Of a stretch of 24,716 bases of DNA, positions 14,380 through 21,540 are shown in pieces. This DNA is from Pseudomonadota bacterium (lineage in GTDB: Bacteria > Pseudomonadota > Alphaproteobacteria > Sphingomonadales > Sphingomonadaceae), in assembly GCA_023413015.1 (NCBI GenBank), contig JAEZQR010000049.1, forward strand, positions 1 through 24,716, written 5' to 3'. Within the stretch, counting starts at the first letter, position 1, and each line of letters opens with the position of its first letter. The notes under the pieces were generated by a model. It worked only from the letters and a program-made list of their open reading frames with translations, was not told the origin of the DNA and did not search any database. Made by a program: the position numbers and the translations under genes.

Positions 14380-14562
14380 GTGGAGTCGCCCTGCACCAAC
14401 GTCTGCACGATCGACGAGGCCACCGGCTGGTGCCTCGGCTGCGGCCGCACGCTCGGCGAGATCGCCGAATGGCGCGACGCATCGCCGAATCGCCGCGCCG
14501 AAATCCGGCGCCAACTCGACTCCCGGATGGCGGAACTCGCTAGACGGTCGGCTTCTGCATGA
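14380..14562 (+). CDS. DUF1289 family small cysteine-rich protein
   Basis: A 60-residue protein with the DUF1289 pattern SPCTNVC...TGWCLGCGRTLGEIAEW: four conserved cysteines (residues 5, 9, 18, 21) that could bind a metal or Fe-S cluster, followed by a helix with two arginine-rich turns. Function of the family is unknown. The GTG at 14380 is the only in-frame start after an upstream stop. The last 23 bases overlap the end of the convergent acylphosphatase gene. Confidence 0.85.
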   Translation: MESPCTNVCTIDEATGWCLGCGRTLGEIAEWRDASPNRRAEIRRQLDSRMAELARRSASA

Positions 14563-14833
14563 AGCCGGCGGATACGATCCCGACCGCTTCCTCGATCTCG
14601 ATATCGTCGACGCGTGCCGCCGTCGGCCCGCACCGGCAGGCCTCGATCAGCGTCTCCACGGCCTCGGTCGGCCCCACCGCCAGCGCCTCGACGCTGCCGT
14701 CGAAGCGGTTGCGCACCCAGCCGTCGAGCCCCAGCCCGCGCGCCGTCTGCACCGTCCACCAACGATAGCTGACGCCCTGGACGCGGCCGCGGATGCGCAG
14801 GCGTCGGGCGATATGACCATCGGGCAGCGACAT
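14540..14833 (-). CDS. Acylphosphatase
   Basis: A 97-residue ferredoxin-fold acylphosphatase, hydrolysing acyl phosphates in the cytoplasm. The catalytic pair is visible: R24 in GRVQGVSYRWW and N42 in GWVRNRFDGSVEA. Length is normal. The RNRFDG loop is the usual phosphate cradle neighbourhood. It converges on and overlaps the DUF1289 gene by 23 bases, so the two 3' ends can form antisense RNA. It is divergent from the fumarylacetoacetase-family gene with an 83-base gap; a TTGACC on the minus strand in that gap could be its -35. Confidence 0.93.
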   Translation of the reverse strand: MSLPDGHIARRLRIRGRVQGVSYRWWTVQTARGLGLDGWVRNRFDGSVEALAVGPTEAVETLIEACRCGPTAARVDDIEIEEAVGIVSAGFMQKPTV

Positions 14834-14916
14834 GCCGCGAATTTTCCTGCCGGAGGGGGTGGCTGGTCAAGCGTCACGCGTAACCGCTATGCCGCCAGCC
14901 GAACAGGAGAACGACC

Positions 14917-15597
14917 ATGTCCATCGCGCTCGACGATCCCAGCCTTCCCCCACTCGGCCGCATCTTCTGCGCCGCGGTCAACTATGTCGATCACCGCGAG
15001 GAGATGGGCCGCGCCGCGACCGAGAAGCCGATGCTGTTCATGCGGACGCCGGCCAGCCTCGTCCGCCACAGCGAGCCGGTCCTGCTGCCACCCGAATCGC
15101 GCGAGTTCGATTATGAGGGCGAACTCGCGCTGATGATCGGCACCGCCGGGCGCCGCATCGCGCGCTCCAAAGCCCTCGACCATGTCCTCGGCTGGACCTG
15201 CTTCATGGACGGCACGATGCGCGACTGGCAGCGCCACACCGCCCAGTTCACGCCGGGCAAGAATTTCGACCGTTCGGGCAGCATCGGCCCCCACCTCGTG
15301 CCCCGCGAGGCATTCGGCGACTACAAGGTGCAGACGCTGATCACCCGCCTCAATGGCCAGGAGGTGCAGCGCACCGCGATCGAGCTGATGCTGTTCGATG
15401 CCGAGACGCTCATCGAATATGTCAGCGCCTTCACCGAGCTGCGCCCCGGCGACGTGATCGCCACCGGCACCTGCGGCGGCGTCGGCGCGAAACGCGTTCC
15501 GCCCCTGTTCATGAAGGATGGCGATAACATCGAGGTGGAGGTGACAGGCCTCGGCATATTGTCGAATCCGGTCGCCGCCGAACCGTTCGCCGCATGA
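14917..15597 (+). CDS. Fumarylacetoacetate hydrolase (FAH) family protein
   Basis: A 226-residue FAH-fold enzyme. Metal ligands are E67, E69 (DYEGELALMIG) and D98 (CFMDGTMRDWQ); H26 and E28/E29 (NYVDHREEMG) form the lid active-site pair, and TPGKNFDRSGSIGPHLVP and ATGTCGGVGAKR are conserved. Relatives hydrolyse C-C bonds of oxo-acids, decarboxylate oxaloacetate or hydrolyse acylpyruvate; the short length (about 225) points to the acylpyruvase / oxo-diacid branch rather than true fumarylacetoacetase, but the substrate is not decided by sequence. AGGAG lies eight bases before the ATG. Confidence 0.92.
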   Translation: MSIALDDPSLPPLGRIFCAAVNYVDHREEMGRAATEKPMLFMRTPASLVRHSEPVLLPPESREFDYEGELALMIGTAGRRIARSKALDHVLGWTCFMDGTMRDWQRHTAQFTPGKNFDRSGSIGPHLVPREAFGDYKVQTLITRLNGQEVQRTAIELMLFDAETLIEYVSAFTELRPGDVIATGTCGGVGAKRVPPLFMKDGDNIEVEVTGLGILSNPVAAEPFAA

Positions 15598-15690
15598 GCG
15601 AATCACTTCGCCGCGACAAAGCGCCGGCGCGTTGATTTGCCTCAGCCCGTGCGAGTAATGGTAAACCGCCACTCCGGGGGGAGAATCCGC

Positions 15691-16377
15691 ATGACCTACC
15701 GCCTTGTCGCCAGCGCTTCGGCCGTGCTGCTGCTTGCCGCGTCCGCCGGCGCCCAGACCGCCATGAGCCAGGACAGCGACCTTGCCCCCGTTCCGGCCAG
15801 CGAAGCGGCCTACGGAACCGTACCGGCCGCCGTGCCCGCGCAACAGCCGGCGCCCCCTGCTCCGGTTCAAGCGCCTGCCGCGCCGCAGGACTCGACTACC
15901 TACGAGCAGAAGGACGTAATGGTCGCCGCCGAAGAGGTGTTCGGTAAGGGTGCCGAAGGCGCGGCCAAGCTCATCGAGAAGGTGTTCGCCGACCTCGGCA
16001 GGCCCAACGCCTATATCGCCGGCAAGGAAGTGAGCGGCGCGATGGTCATCGGCGTGCGCTACGGCAACGGCACGCTCTTCCACAAGGTCGAAGGCAACAT
16101 GCCCGTCCACTGGACCGGCCCGTCGATCGGGTTCGACGCCGGCGGTGACGGCTCGAAGACCTTCGCCCTCATCTACAACCTCGACGATACCGAGCAGCTG
16201 TTCCGCCGCTTCCCGGCCGTTGAGGGCAAGGTCTATGGGATCGGCGGCTTCACCGCCAATTACCTCCAGCGCGGCAACATCGTGATCGTACCGATCAAGC
16301 TCGGCGTCGGCTGGCGGCTCGGCGCCAACCTCGGCTACCTAAGCTTCAGCAAGAAGGGCAAGGTTCTGCCGCTGTAA
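15691..16377 (+). CDS. EipA-like envelope protein (DUF1134 family)
   Basis: A 228-residue exported protein: signal peptide MTYRLVASASAVLLLAASAGA, a Pro/Ala-rich linker at about 40-75, then the DUF1134 domain (AAEEVFGKGAEGAAKLIEKVFADLGRPNAYIAGKEVSGA ... GIGGFTANYLQ ... LGVGWRLGANLGYLSFS). The Brucella member EipA is a periplasmic protein needed for envelope integrity, so a cell-envelope role is expected by homology. The ATG at 15691 has a strong GGGGGGAG ribosome site; the frame is open upstream to 15637 but lacks one there. A weak promoter candidate is TTGATT (15632-15637), 17-base gap, GTAATG. The gene is 38 bases before the ygfZ-like gene and may be cotranscribed. Confidence 0.9.
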   Translation: MTYRLVASASAVLLLAASAGAQTAMSQDSDLAPVPASEAAYGTVPAAVPAQQPAPPAPVQAPAAPQDSTTYEQKDVMVAAEEVFGKGAEGAAKLIEKVFADLGRPNAYIAGKEVSGAMVIGVRYGNGTLFHKVEGNMPVHWTGPSIGFDAGGDGSKTFALIYNLDDTEQLFRRFPAVEGKVYGIGGFTANYLQRGNIVIVPIKLGVGWRLGANLGYLSFSKKGKVLPL

Positions 16378-16415
16378 GGACTTGCGGCGGCAGCGATAGC
16401 CCCTAGCTTCGCTGC

Positions 16416-17246
16416 ATGACCAAGATCGCCCAGCTTGCCGACCGCGCCGTCCTTCGCATCTCGGGTGCGGACGCCCGCCCCTTCCTGCAGGGCTTGCTGA
16501 CCAACGACATCGACCGTCTGGCGCCCGACGCGCCGCTATGGGCGGGGCTGCTGAGCGCGCAGGGCAAATATCTGTTCGACATGATCCTGTTCGATGCGGG
16601 CGACGCGATCCTCGTCGACACCTATGCGCCGCGCGCCGAGGCGCTCGCCAAGCGGCTCGTCATGTACAAGCTGCGCCGCGCCGTCGAGGTCGAGCCCACC
16701 GCCCTGTCAGTGTTCGCTGCTTGGGACGGCCCCAGCGACGCGCCCTACGATCCGCGCCTGCCCGGCCTCGGCCGCCGCTGGGTCGCCGAACGTGCCGACG
16801 CCAACTGGCGCTTCGAGGACTATGACGACCACCGCCACGCTCTCGGCGTGCCCGACAGCCCTGACTATGCGGTCGATCAGCTGATGTGGCTTGAGGCGAA
16901 CGCGGTCGAACTGAACGGCGTATCGTTCACCAAGGGCTGCTACGTCGGCCAGGAGAATACCGCGCGCATGCACCACCGCGACAGGCTGCGGAAGCGCCTC
17001 CTGCCCGTCCTGCTGAGTGCGGCGCCGGGCGAGGACCGCTCGATCCGCGCCGGCGACCGCGAGGCCGGCGAGCTTCGCACGTGGCGGCCAGCGCTCGACG
17101 CCGCCCCCGACGTCCCCTCCGCCCGCGGCATCGCCCACCTACGGCTCGAATATATCGAGTCCGAAGCCGAGCTGACGCTCGCCGGACGGCCGGTGACGGT
17201 CGAATGGCCGACCTGGCTCGGCGGCAGCTCGCCCATATCGGCCTGA
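16416..17246 (+). CDS. ygfZ: Folate-binding YgfZ/GcvT-domain protein (Fe-S cluster maintenance)
   Basis: A 276-residue protein of the YgfZ/CAF17 family. The family signature K-G-C-Y-x-G-Q-E is at residues 173-180, with C175 the conserved cysteine; upstream are the GcvT-like elements FLQGLLTNDID (23-33) and AQGKYLFDM (48-56). YgfZ proteins bind tetrahydrofolate and assist repair or assembly of some [4Fe-4S] enzymes. The length is somewhat shorter than the E. coli protein, as is common in alphaproteobacteria. It follows the EipA-like gene on the + strand and runs toward the convergent valS. Confidence 0.92.
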   Translation: MTKIAQLADRAVLRISGADARPFLQGLLTNDIDRLAPDAPLWAGLLSAQGKYLFDMILFDAGDAILVDTYAPRAEALAKRLVMYKLRRAVEVEPTALSVFAAWDGPSDAPYDPRLPGLGRRWVAERADANWRFEDYDDHRHALGVPDSPDYAVDQLMWLEANAVELNGVSFTKGCYVGQENTARMHHRDRLRKRLLPVLLSAAPGEDRSIRAGDREAGELRTWRPALDAAPDVPSARGIAHLRLEYIESEAELTLAGRPVTVEWPTWLGGSSPISA

Positions 17247-17299
17247 CCGTCCCGGCCTTCCGGGATGACGATGCGGAAGCGTTACGCTATTCTCCGCGC

Positions 17300-17410
17300 A
17301 TGGCCCGCAAGCGACGCCAACCGACGATCGCCGGCGAACGCCGCCTGCTCATGGTCGGCGGCGTCGCCGGGATGCTGCTGCTCGTCTTCCTGATCTGGGT
17401 GTCAGCCTAG
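17300..17410 (+). CDS. Very small membrane protein, 36 residues, unknown
   Basis: From ATG 17300 a 37-codon frame gives a basic N-terminus (MARKRRQP...GERR) and one hydrophobic helix (LLMVGGVAGMLLLVFLIWVS) ending the protein, the shape of a single-pass inner membrane microprotein with the basic end inside. It lies 53 bases after the ygfZ-like gene and its stop overlaps the valS 3' end by nine bases. No good ribosome site is seen (GGAAGCG is about 20 bases away), which lowers confidence. No family recognised. Confidence 0.45.
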   Translation: MARKRRQPTIAGERRLLMVGGVAGMLLLVFLIWVSA

Positions 17411-20041
17411 TCGCGACAGCGCCGCGCGCAGCCGTTCGGCCGTTTCGCTCTGCTCGGCATGGTCCGCGCGTGCCTTCTCGACCGCTTCGGGCTTGGCGCG
17501 TTCGACGAAGCCCGGGTTGCTCAGGCGGCCGGCCAGCGCATCGCGCTCCTTCTCCGCCGCCGTGGCGGCCTTCTCGAGGCGCGCGCGCTCGGCAGCGAGA
17601 TCGATCACGCCTTCGAGCGGCAGCACGAACGTCGCCTCGCCCACCACGATCTGCGCCGCACCGCCGGCCGGCGCCGGATCGTGGCTGATACCCTCGACGC
17701 GCGCCAGCCGCTCGATCGCAGCCGAGTTGCGCGACAGGCGCCCGCACGTCTCCTCGCCCGCGTCGCGGACATGGAGCGGCAGCTTGACGCTCGGCGGCAC
17801 GTTCAGCTCGTTGCGCGCCGCGCGCAGGTCGGTGACGAGCCGGATCAGCCAGTCGACCTCCGGCCCGGCCTGCGGGTCGATCGAATGCGCATCCGCCTCG
17901 ACCCATTTGGCGAGGATGAGGTCGTATGGCCGCTCGCCGAGCGCGTGCCACAGTTCCTCGGTGATGAACGGCATCACCGGGTGGAGCATGACGAGGATCT
18001 GGTCGAGCGCCCAGCCGGCGACTTTCCGTGTTTCCTCAGCGCCTTCACTGCCTTCGTTCAGAACCGGCTTGATCAGCTCGAGGTACCAGTCGCAGAAGCG
18101 GCTCCACACGAAATGGTAGATCGTCTCGGCATAGGCGTCGAAGCGGAACTCGGCCATCGCCAGGTCCAGCTCCTGCGCGGTCCTCGCCACCTCGCCGACG
18201 ATCCAGCGGTTGACCGGCAGCGTCGCATCCGGCGGCCCGATGTGGTCGCTTGCGCCGATGCCGTTCGCCTGCGCAAAGCGCGCGGCGTTCCACAGCTTGG
18301 TGCCGAAGTTGCGATAGCCCTCGACTCGCTTCTCGCTGAGCTTGATGTCGCGCCCCTGCGTCTCCATCGCCGTCATCGTGAAACGCAGCGCATCGGCGCC
18401 ATATTTGTTGATCAGCTCCAGCGGATCGACCGTGTTGCCGCGCGACTTGGACATCTTTTGTCCCTTCGCGTCGCGCACGAGGCCGTGGCAGTAGACGGTA
18501 TGGAACGGAACTTCACCCTGGAAGTGAAGTCCCTGCATCATCATCCTGGCAACCCAGAAGAAAATGATGTCGAAGCCGGTGACGAGCACCGAGGTCGGAT
18601 AGTAGCGCTCCAGCGCCGGAGTCTGGTCCGGCCAGCCGAGTGTGCCGAACGGCCACAGCGCCGAGGAGAACCAGGTATCGAGCACGTCGGGGTCGCGCGT
18701 CAGCGTCTTACCGCCGGCCTGCGCCTGCGCCTCTTCCGCATTCTCGGCGACATAGACGTTGCCGTCCTCGTCGTACCAAGCCGGGATCTGGTGCCCCCAC
18801 CAGAGCTGGCGCGAGACGCACCAGGGCTGGATATTCTCCATCCAGTTGAAATAGGTCTTCTCCCACGTCTGCGGGACGAACTTGGTTGCGCCGGAGCGCA
18901 CCGCCTCGATCGCCGGCTTCGCGAGCGTCGCGGCATCGACATACCATTGGTCGGTGAGCAGCGGCTCGATCGGGACGCCCGAACGGTCGCCGTAGGGCAT
19001 CTGGATGACCTTATCCTCGATGCGCTCGACGAACCCGGCCTCCTCCATCGCCGCCACGACAGCCTTGCGCGCCTCGAAGCGGTCAAGGCCGATGAAGGCG
19101 TCGGGAATCAGCCCGTCGCTCGTCTGGATCACCTTCGCGTCAGCGTCGAACATGCTCAGCATGTCGGCAGCCTTGAGCCCGATGCGGCGCCCCACCTCAA
19201 AGTCGTTGAAGTCGTGGCCCGGCGTGATCTTCACCGCGCCCGAGCCCAGCTCGGGGTCGGCGTGCTCGTCGCCGACGATCGGGATGCGCCGCCCGGTCAG
19301 CGGATGCGCGATCTCCTTGCCGATCCACGCTTTGTAGCGTTCGTCCTCGGGATGCACGGCCACCGCCATGTCGGCGAGCATCGTCTCGGGCCGCGTGGTC
19401 GCGACCATGATGTGCCCCGAACCGTCGGCGAGCGGATAGCGGAAGTGCGTAAAGCTGCCCTGCACCTCCTTCTGTTCGACCTCGAGGTCGGAGATGGCGG
19501 TCTTGAGCTTCGGGTCCCAGTTGACCAGCCGCTTGTCCTTGTAGAGCAGCTTCTGGCGATAGAGTTCGACAAACACCTTGAGGACGGCGCGGGTGAAGCC
19601 CTCGTCCATCGTGAAACGCTCGTTCGACCAGTCGCACGACGCGCCGAGGCGGCGGAGTTGGCGGGTGATCGTGCCGCCCGACTGCTCCTTCCAGTCCCAC
19701 ACGGTCTGCACGAAGGCCTCGCGGCCCATGCCTTGGCGGGTGAGCCCTTGGCCCGCGATCGTACGCTCGACGACCTGCTGCGTCGCGATGCCGGCGTGGT
19801 CGGTGCCGACCACCCACAGCGCATCGCGGCCCTTCAGCCGGTGATAGCGGATCAGCACGTCCTGCAATGTATTATCGAGCGCGTGCCCGATGTGCAGCGA
19901 GCCCGTCACGTTGGGCGGCGGGATAACGATCGTGAACGGCTCCGCGTCGGGGCGCTCGGGGCGGAACGCGCCCGTGTTCTCCCAGTGCGGGTACCATTTG
20001 GCCTCGATGTCGGCCGGCGAATAGGTCTTTTCGATCGTCAT
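17402..20041 (-). CDS. valS: Valyl-tRNA synthetase
   Basis: An 879-residue class I synthetase joining valine to tRNA-Val. HIGH motif at 50-53 (VTGSLHIGHALDNT), the CP1 editing domain with TTRPETMLAD (215-224) and SGAVKITPGHDFND (267-280), the KMSKS loop at 529-533 (GQKMSKSRGN), the anticodon-binding domain from about 620 (WCDWYLELIKP-like SRFCDWYLELIK), and the C-terminal coiled coil (AAERARLEKAATAAEKERDAL to the end) that is special to ValRS. Length is normal. It is 41 bases downstream of the double-NTF2 gene. In related genomes valS commonly follows popZ directly. Confidence 0.98.
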   Translation of the reverse strand: MTIEKTYSPADIEAKWYPHWENTGAFRPERPDAEPFTIVIPPPNVTGSLHIGHALDNTLQDVLIRYHRLKGRDALWVVGTDHAGIATQQVVERTIAGQGLTRQGMGREAFVQTVWDWKEQSGGTITRQLRRLGASCDWSNERFTMDEGFTRAVLKVFVELYRQKLLYKDKRLVNWDPKLKTAISDLEVEQKEVQGSFTHFRYPLADGSGHIMVATTRPETMLADMAVAVHPEDERYKAWIGKEIAHPLTGRRIPIVGDEHADPELGSGAVKITPGHDFNDFEVGRRIGLKAADMLSMFDADAKVIQTSDGLIPDAFIGLDRFEARKAVVAAMEEAGFVERIEDKVIQMPYGDRSGVPIEPLLTDQWYVDAATLAKPAIEAVRSGATKFVPQTWEKTYFNWMENIQPWCVSRQLWWGHQIPAWYDEDGNVYVAENAEEAQAQAGGKTLTRDPDVLDTWFSSALWPFGTLGWPDQTPALERYYPTSVLVTGFDIIFFWVARMMMQGLHFQGEVPFHTVYCHGLVRDAKGQKMSKSRGNTVDPLELINKYGADALRFTMTAMETQGRDIKLSEKRVEGYRNFGTKLWNAARFAQANGIGASDHIGPPDATLPVNRWIVGEVARTAQELDLAMAEFRFDAYAETIYHFVWSRFCDWYLELIKPVLNEGSEGAEETRKVAGWALDQILVMLHPVMPFITEELWHALGERPYDLILAKWVEADAHSIDPQAGPEVDWLIRLVTDLRAARNELNVPPSVKLPLHVRDAGEETCGRLSRNSAAIERLARVEGISHDPAPAGGAAQIVVGEATFVLPLEGVIDLAAERARLEKAATAAEKERDALAGRLSNPGFVERAKPEAVEKARADHAEQSETAERLRAALSRLG

Positions 20042-20082
20042 CCCGCCCCTTTAGCGGCGCGCGTGGCGCCGGGGCAAGGCGG

Positions 20083-20943
20083 CTAGCTTGCCGTCTTGGC
20101 CGGCGGAGGCGGCGGCGCCACGACCAGCTCGTCCACGACCACACGCCAGCCGTCGCCACGGCGCTGCCAGATGCGGACATAATGGCCGTGACGGTCCTTG
20201 CCGTCACGCTGCCAGTCGGCGGTGCCATAGCTGAACGCCAGATCGCCGGCTTTCGACGCCTTGCCGCCGAGCGGGGCGACGCGGATCGTTGCCGGCCCCG
20301 ATGCGAGCGCCGCCATGAAGGCCGGACGTCCGATCGCCGGCTCCGAACCGCTGCGCATGACCCGCCCGTCGTCCACCAGAACCTCGGCGAGCGCCGACTT
20401 GGCATCCGACGCGAGCGCACCGGCCAGCTTCGTTTCCGCCGCGGTCACTTCCGCCCAGGCATCGCCGGCTGCGACCTTCTTGAACTTCGGCGCGGCTGGC
20501 AGGGAGGTCAGGGCCGCATCGGGGCCGATCGGCGAAGCCTTGCGAGTCTGGATGCCGTGGTCGAGCAGCCACTTCCAGCTCCCGTCGGGCTGGCGCTGCC
20601 AAACGGTGAAGAAGTGGCCATAGCCCTTCTGCCCGTTGATTTCGAGCACATAGGGGCCCGTATTGAAGCCGAGATCGCCCGAAGCCGCCATGCCGGTATA
20701 GACCGGCCACCACTTTAGCGACCCACCCTCAGGCCACGCCGCTAGGACCGGCTTGCCAGGCACCGGCTCGGGCGTGAACATGATGCCGTCATCAGCGATA
20801 TTGGCGAGGAACGCCGCCTTCACGCCCTTCTCCTGCGCCATCTGGATGAAAGCGCGCTCCGCCTGCACAACCGGCGGAATGGATGCGGCCATCGCCGGCG
20901 CGACAACGGCAACAGCGACTGCAAGCAGCAAGGAACGGCGCAT
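20083..20943 (-). CDS. Secreted protein with two DUF4440/NTF2-like domains
   Basis: A 286-residue protein with a signal peptide (MRRSLLLAVAVAVVAPAMAA). Two similar halves follow: about 25-135 and 160-275. Each contains a GDL(G/A)F strand (90 and 234), a (Y)GH(F/Y) turn, a VWQRQ/IWQRR strand and a final W-rich strand (SWKWLLDHGI; GWRVVVDELV), the cone-shaped NTF2-like (DUF4440/SnoaL) fold in tandem. Such domains bind small hydrophobic ligands or act as isomerases or cyclases; no catalytic set can be assigned. A Pro-rich tail ends it. GGGGG lies six bases before the ATG. It stands between popZ and valS, genes usually adjacent, and has its own leader with an inverted repeat. Confidence 0.82.
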   Translation of the reverse strand: MRRSLLLAVAVAVVAPAMAASIPPVVQAERAFIQMAQEKGVKAAFLANIADDGIMFTPEPVPGKPVLAAWPEGGSLKWWPVYTGMAASGDLGFNTGPYVLEINGQKGYGHFFTVWQRQPDGSWKWLLDHGIQTRKASPIGPDAALTSLPAAPKFKKVAAGDAWAEVTAAETKLAGALASDAKSALAEVLVDDGRVMRSGSEPAIGRPAFMAALASGPATIRVAPLGGKASKAGDLAFSYGTADWQRDGKDRHGHYVRIWQRRGDGWRVVVDELVVAPPPPPAKTAS

Positions 20944-20968
20944 TCGGAACCCCCTAAAATCGAAAACG

Positions 20969-20994
20969 ATGTGATCTTCCGAAACAGATCACAT
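20969..20994. promoter_or_regulatory. 8+8 bp perfect inverted repeat upstream of the double-NTF2 gene
   Basis: ATGTGATC (20969-20976), ten bases, GATCACAT (20987-20994). It lies 25 bases above the start codon, so it is either an operator over the promoter or a hairpin in the leader. The half-sites look like CRP half-sites (TGTGA / TCACA) but they are separated by 14 bases rather than six. Nothing else is evident in 20995-21098. Confidence 0.5.
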
Positions 20995-21098
20995 TGGGGC
21001 CCCTTACGAACCCGGCTTTCGACGGAAGCAGGAATTCAGCCGACCAATGCATACTGTCGGCCATGACGGCATATTAGGTGGACTTTTCGGTCCCGATG

Positions 21099-21524
21099 TC
21101 AGGGGCGCGATGTGATCCGCTGGATCTCGCGCGATACCATGCGCTCGACGATCTCGGGCAGGTTGGCGTCGAGCCACTGCTTGAGCATCGGCTGCAGCAT
21201 CTCGCGCACCAGCGCTTCGAGCGTGTTGTCCGAGCCTTCGTAGCCCCGGACCGCCAGCGACGAGAGCGCCGACAGCGACTGCGAAGCCACCGCCGCCGTC
21301 GTCGCCGAGACGAGCGGCGGGCCGCTGACCGGCTCCGGCAAGGGCTCGGTCAGCTCGAGCACGTCGCTCATCGGCGGCGTGAAGGACTCGTCGGGCGACA
21401 CATGCGGCTCGGGCACGGTAACCGTGCCCTGCGGCGGCGGATTGCCGTCGTCCTCGGTGATGATCCGCCGTATGGAGGCGAGAATCTCCTCCATCGAGGG
21501 GTCTTTGTCGTCCGGCGAGGCCAT
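21099..21524 (-). CDS. popZ: Cell-pole organising protein PopZ (DUF2497 family)
   Basis: A 141-residue protein with the PopZ layout. An N-terminal helix binds clients (DPSMEEILASIRRIITEDD, 8-26). The middle is a Pro/Glu-rich disordered stretch (about 28-75). The C-terminal helices oligomerise (TLEALVREMLQPMLKQWLD then ANLPEIVERMVSREIQRI, 101-137). In Caulobacter PopZ forms the polar microdomain that anchors the chromosome origin via ParB and recruits cell-cycle kinases. The spacer is shorter than in Caulobacter (177 residues), as common outside that genus. The start is 16 bases after the tolC stop, so it is probably the third gene of the pcm-tolC-popZ operon. Confidence 0.9.
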   Translation of the reverse strand: MASPDDKDPSMEEILASIRRIITEDDGNPPPQGTVTVPEPHVSPDESFTPPMSDVLELTEPLPEPVSGPPLVSATTAAVASQSLSALSSLAVRGYEGSDNTLEALVREMLQPMLKQWLDANLPEIVERMVSREIQRITSRP

Positions 21525-21540
21525 GCCCGTCAGTGTTGCC

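Noticed and set aside
17459..20086. An 875-codon open frame on the + strand opposite valS.
   Set aside because: It mirrors valS in a GC-rich genome, has no recognisable domain and an Arg/Leu/Asp-heavy composition typical of antisense frames; valS on the other strand is certain.
20969..20994. CRP/FNR binding site.
   Set aside because: TGTGA and TCACA are 14 bases apart, not the six required.
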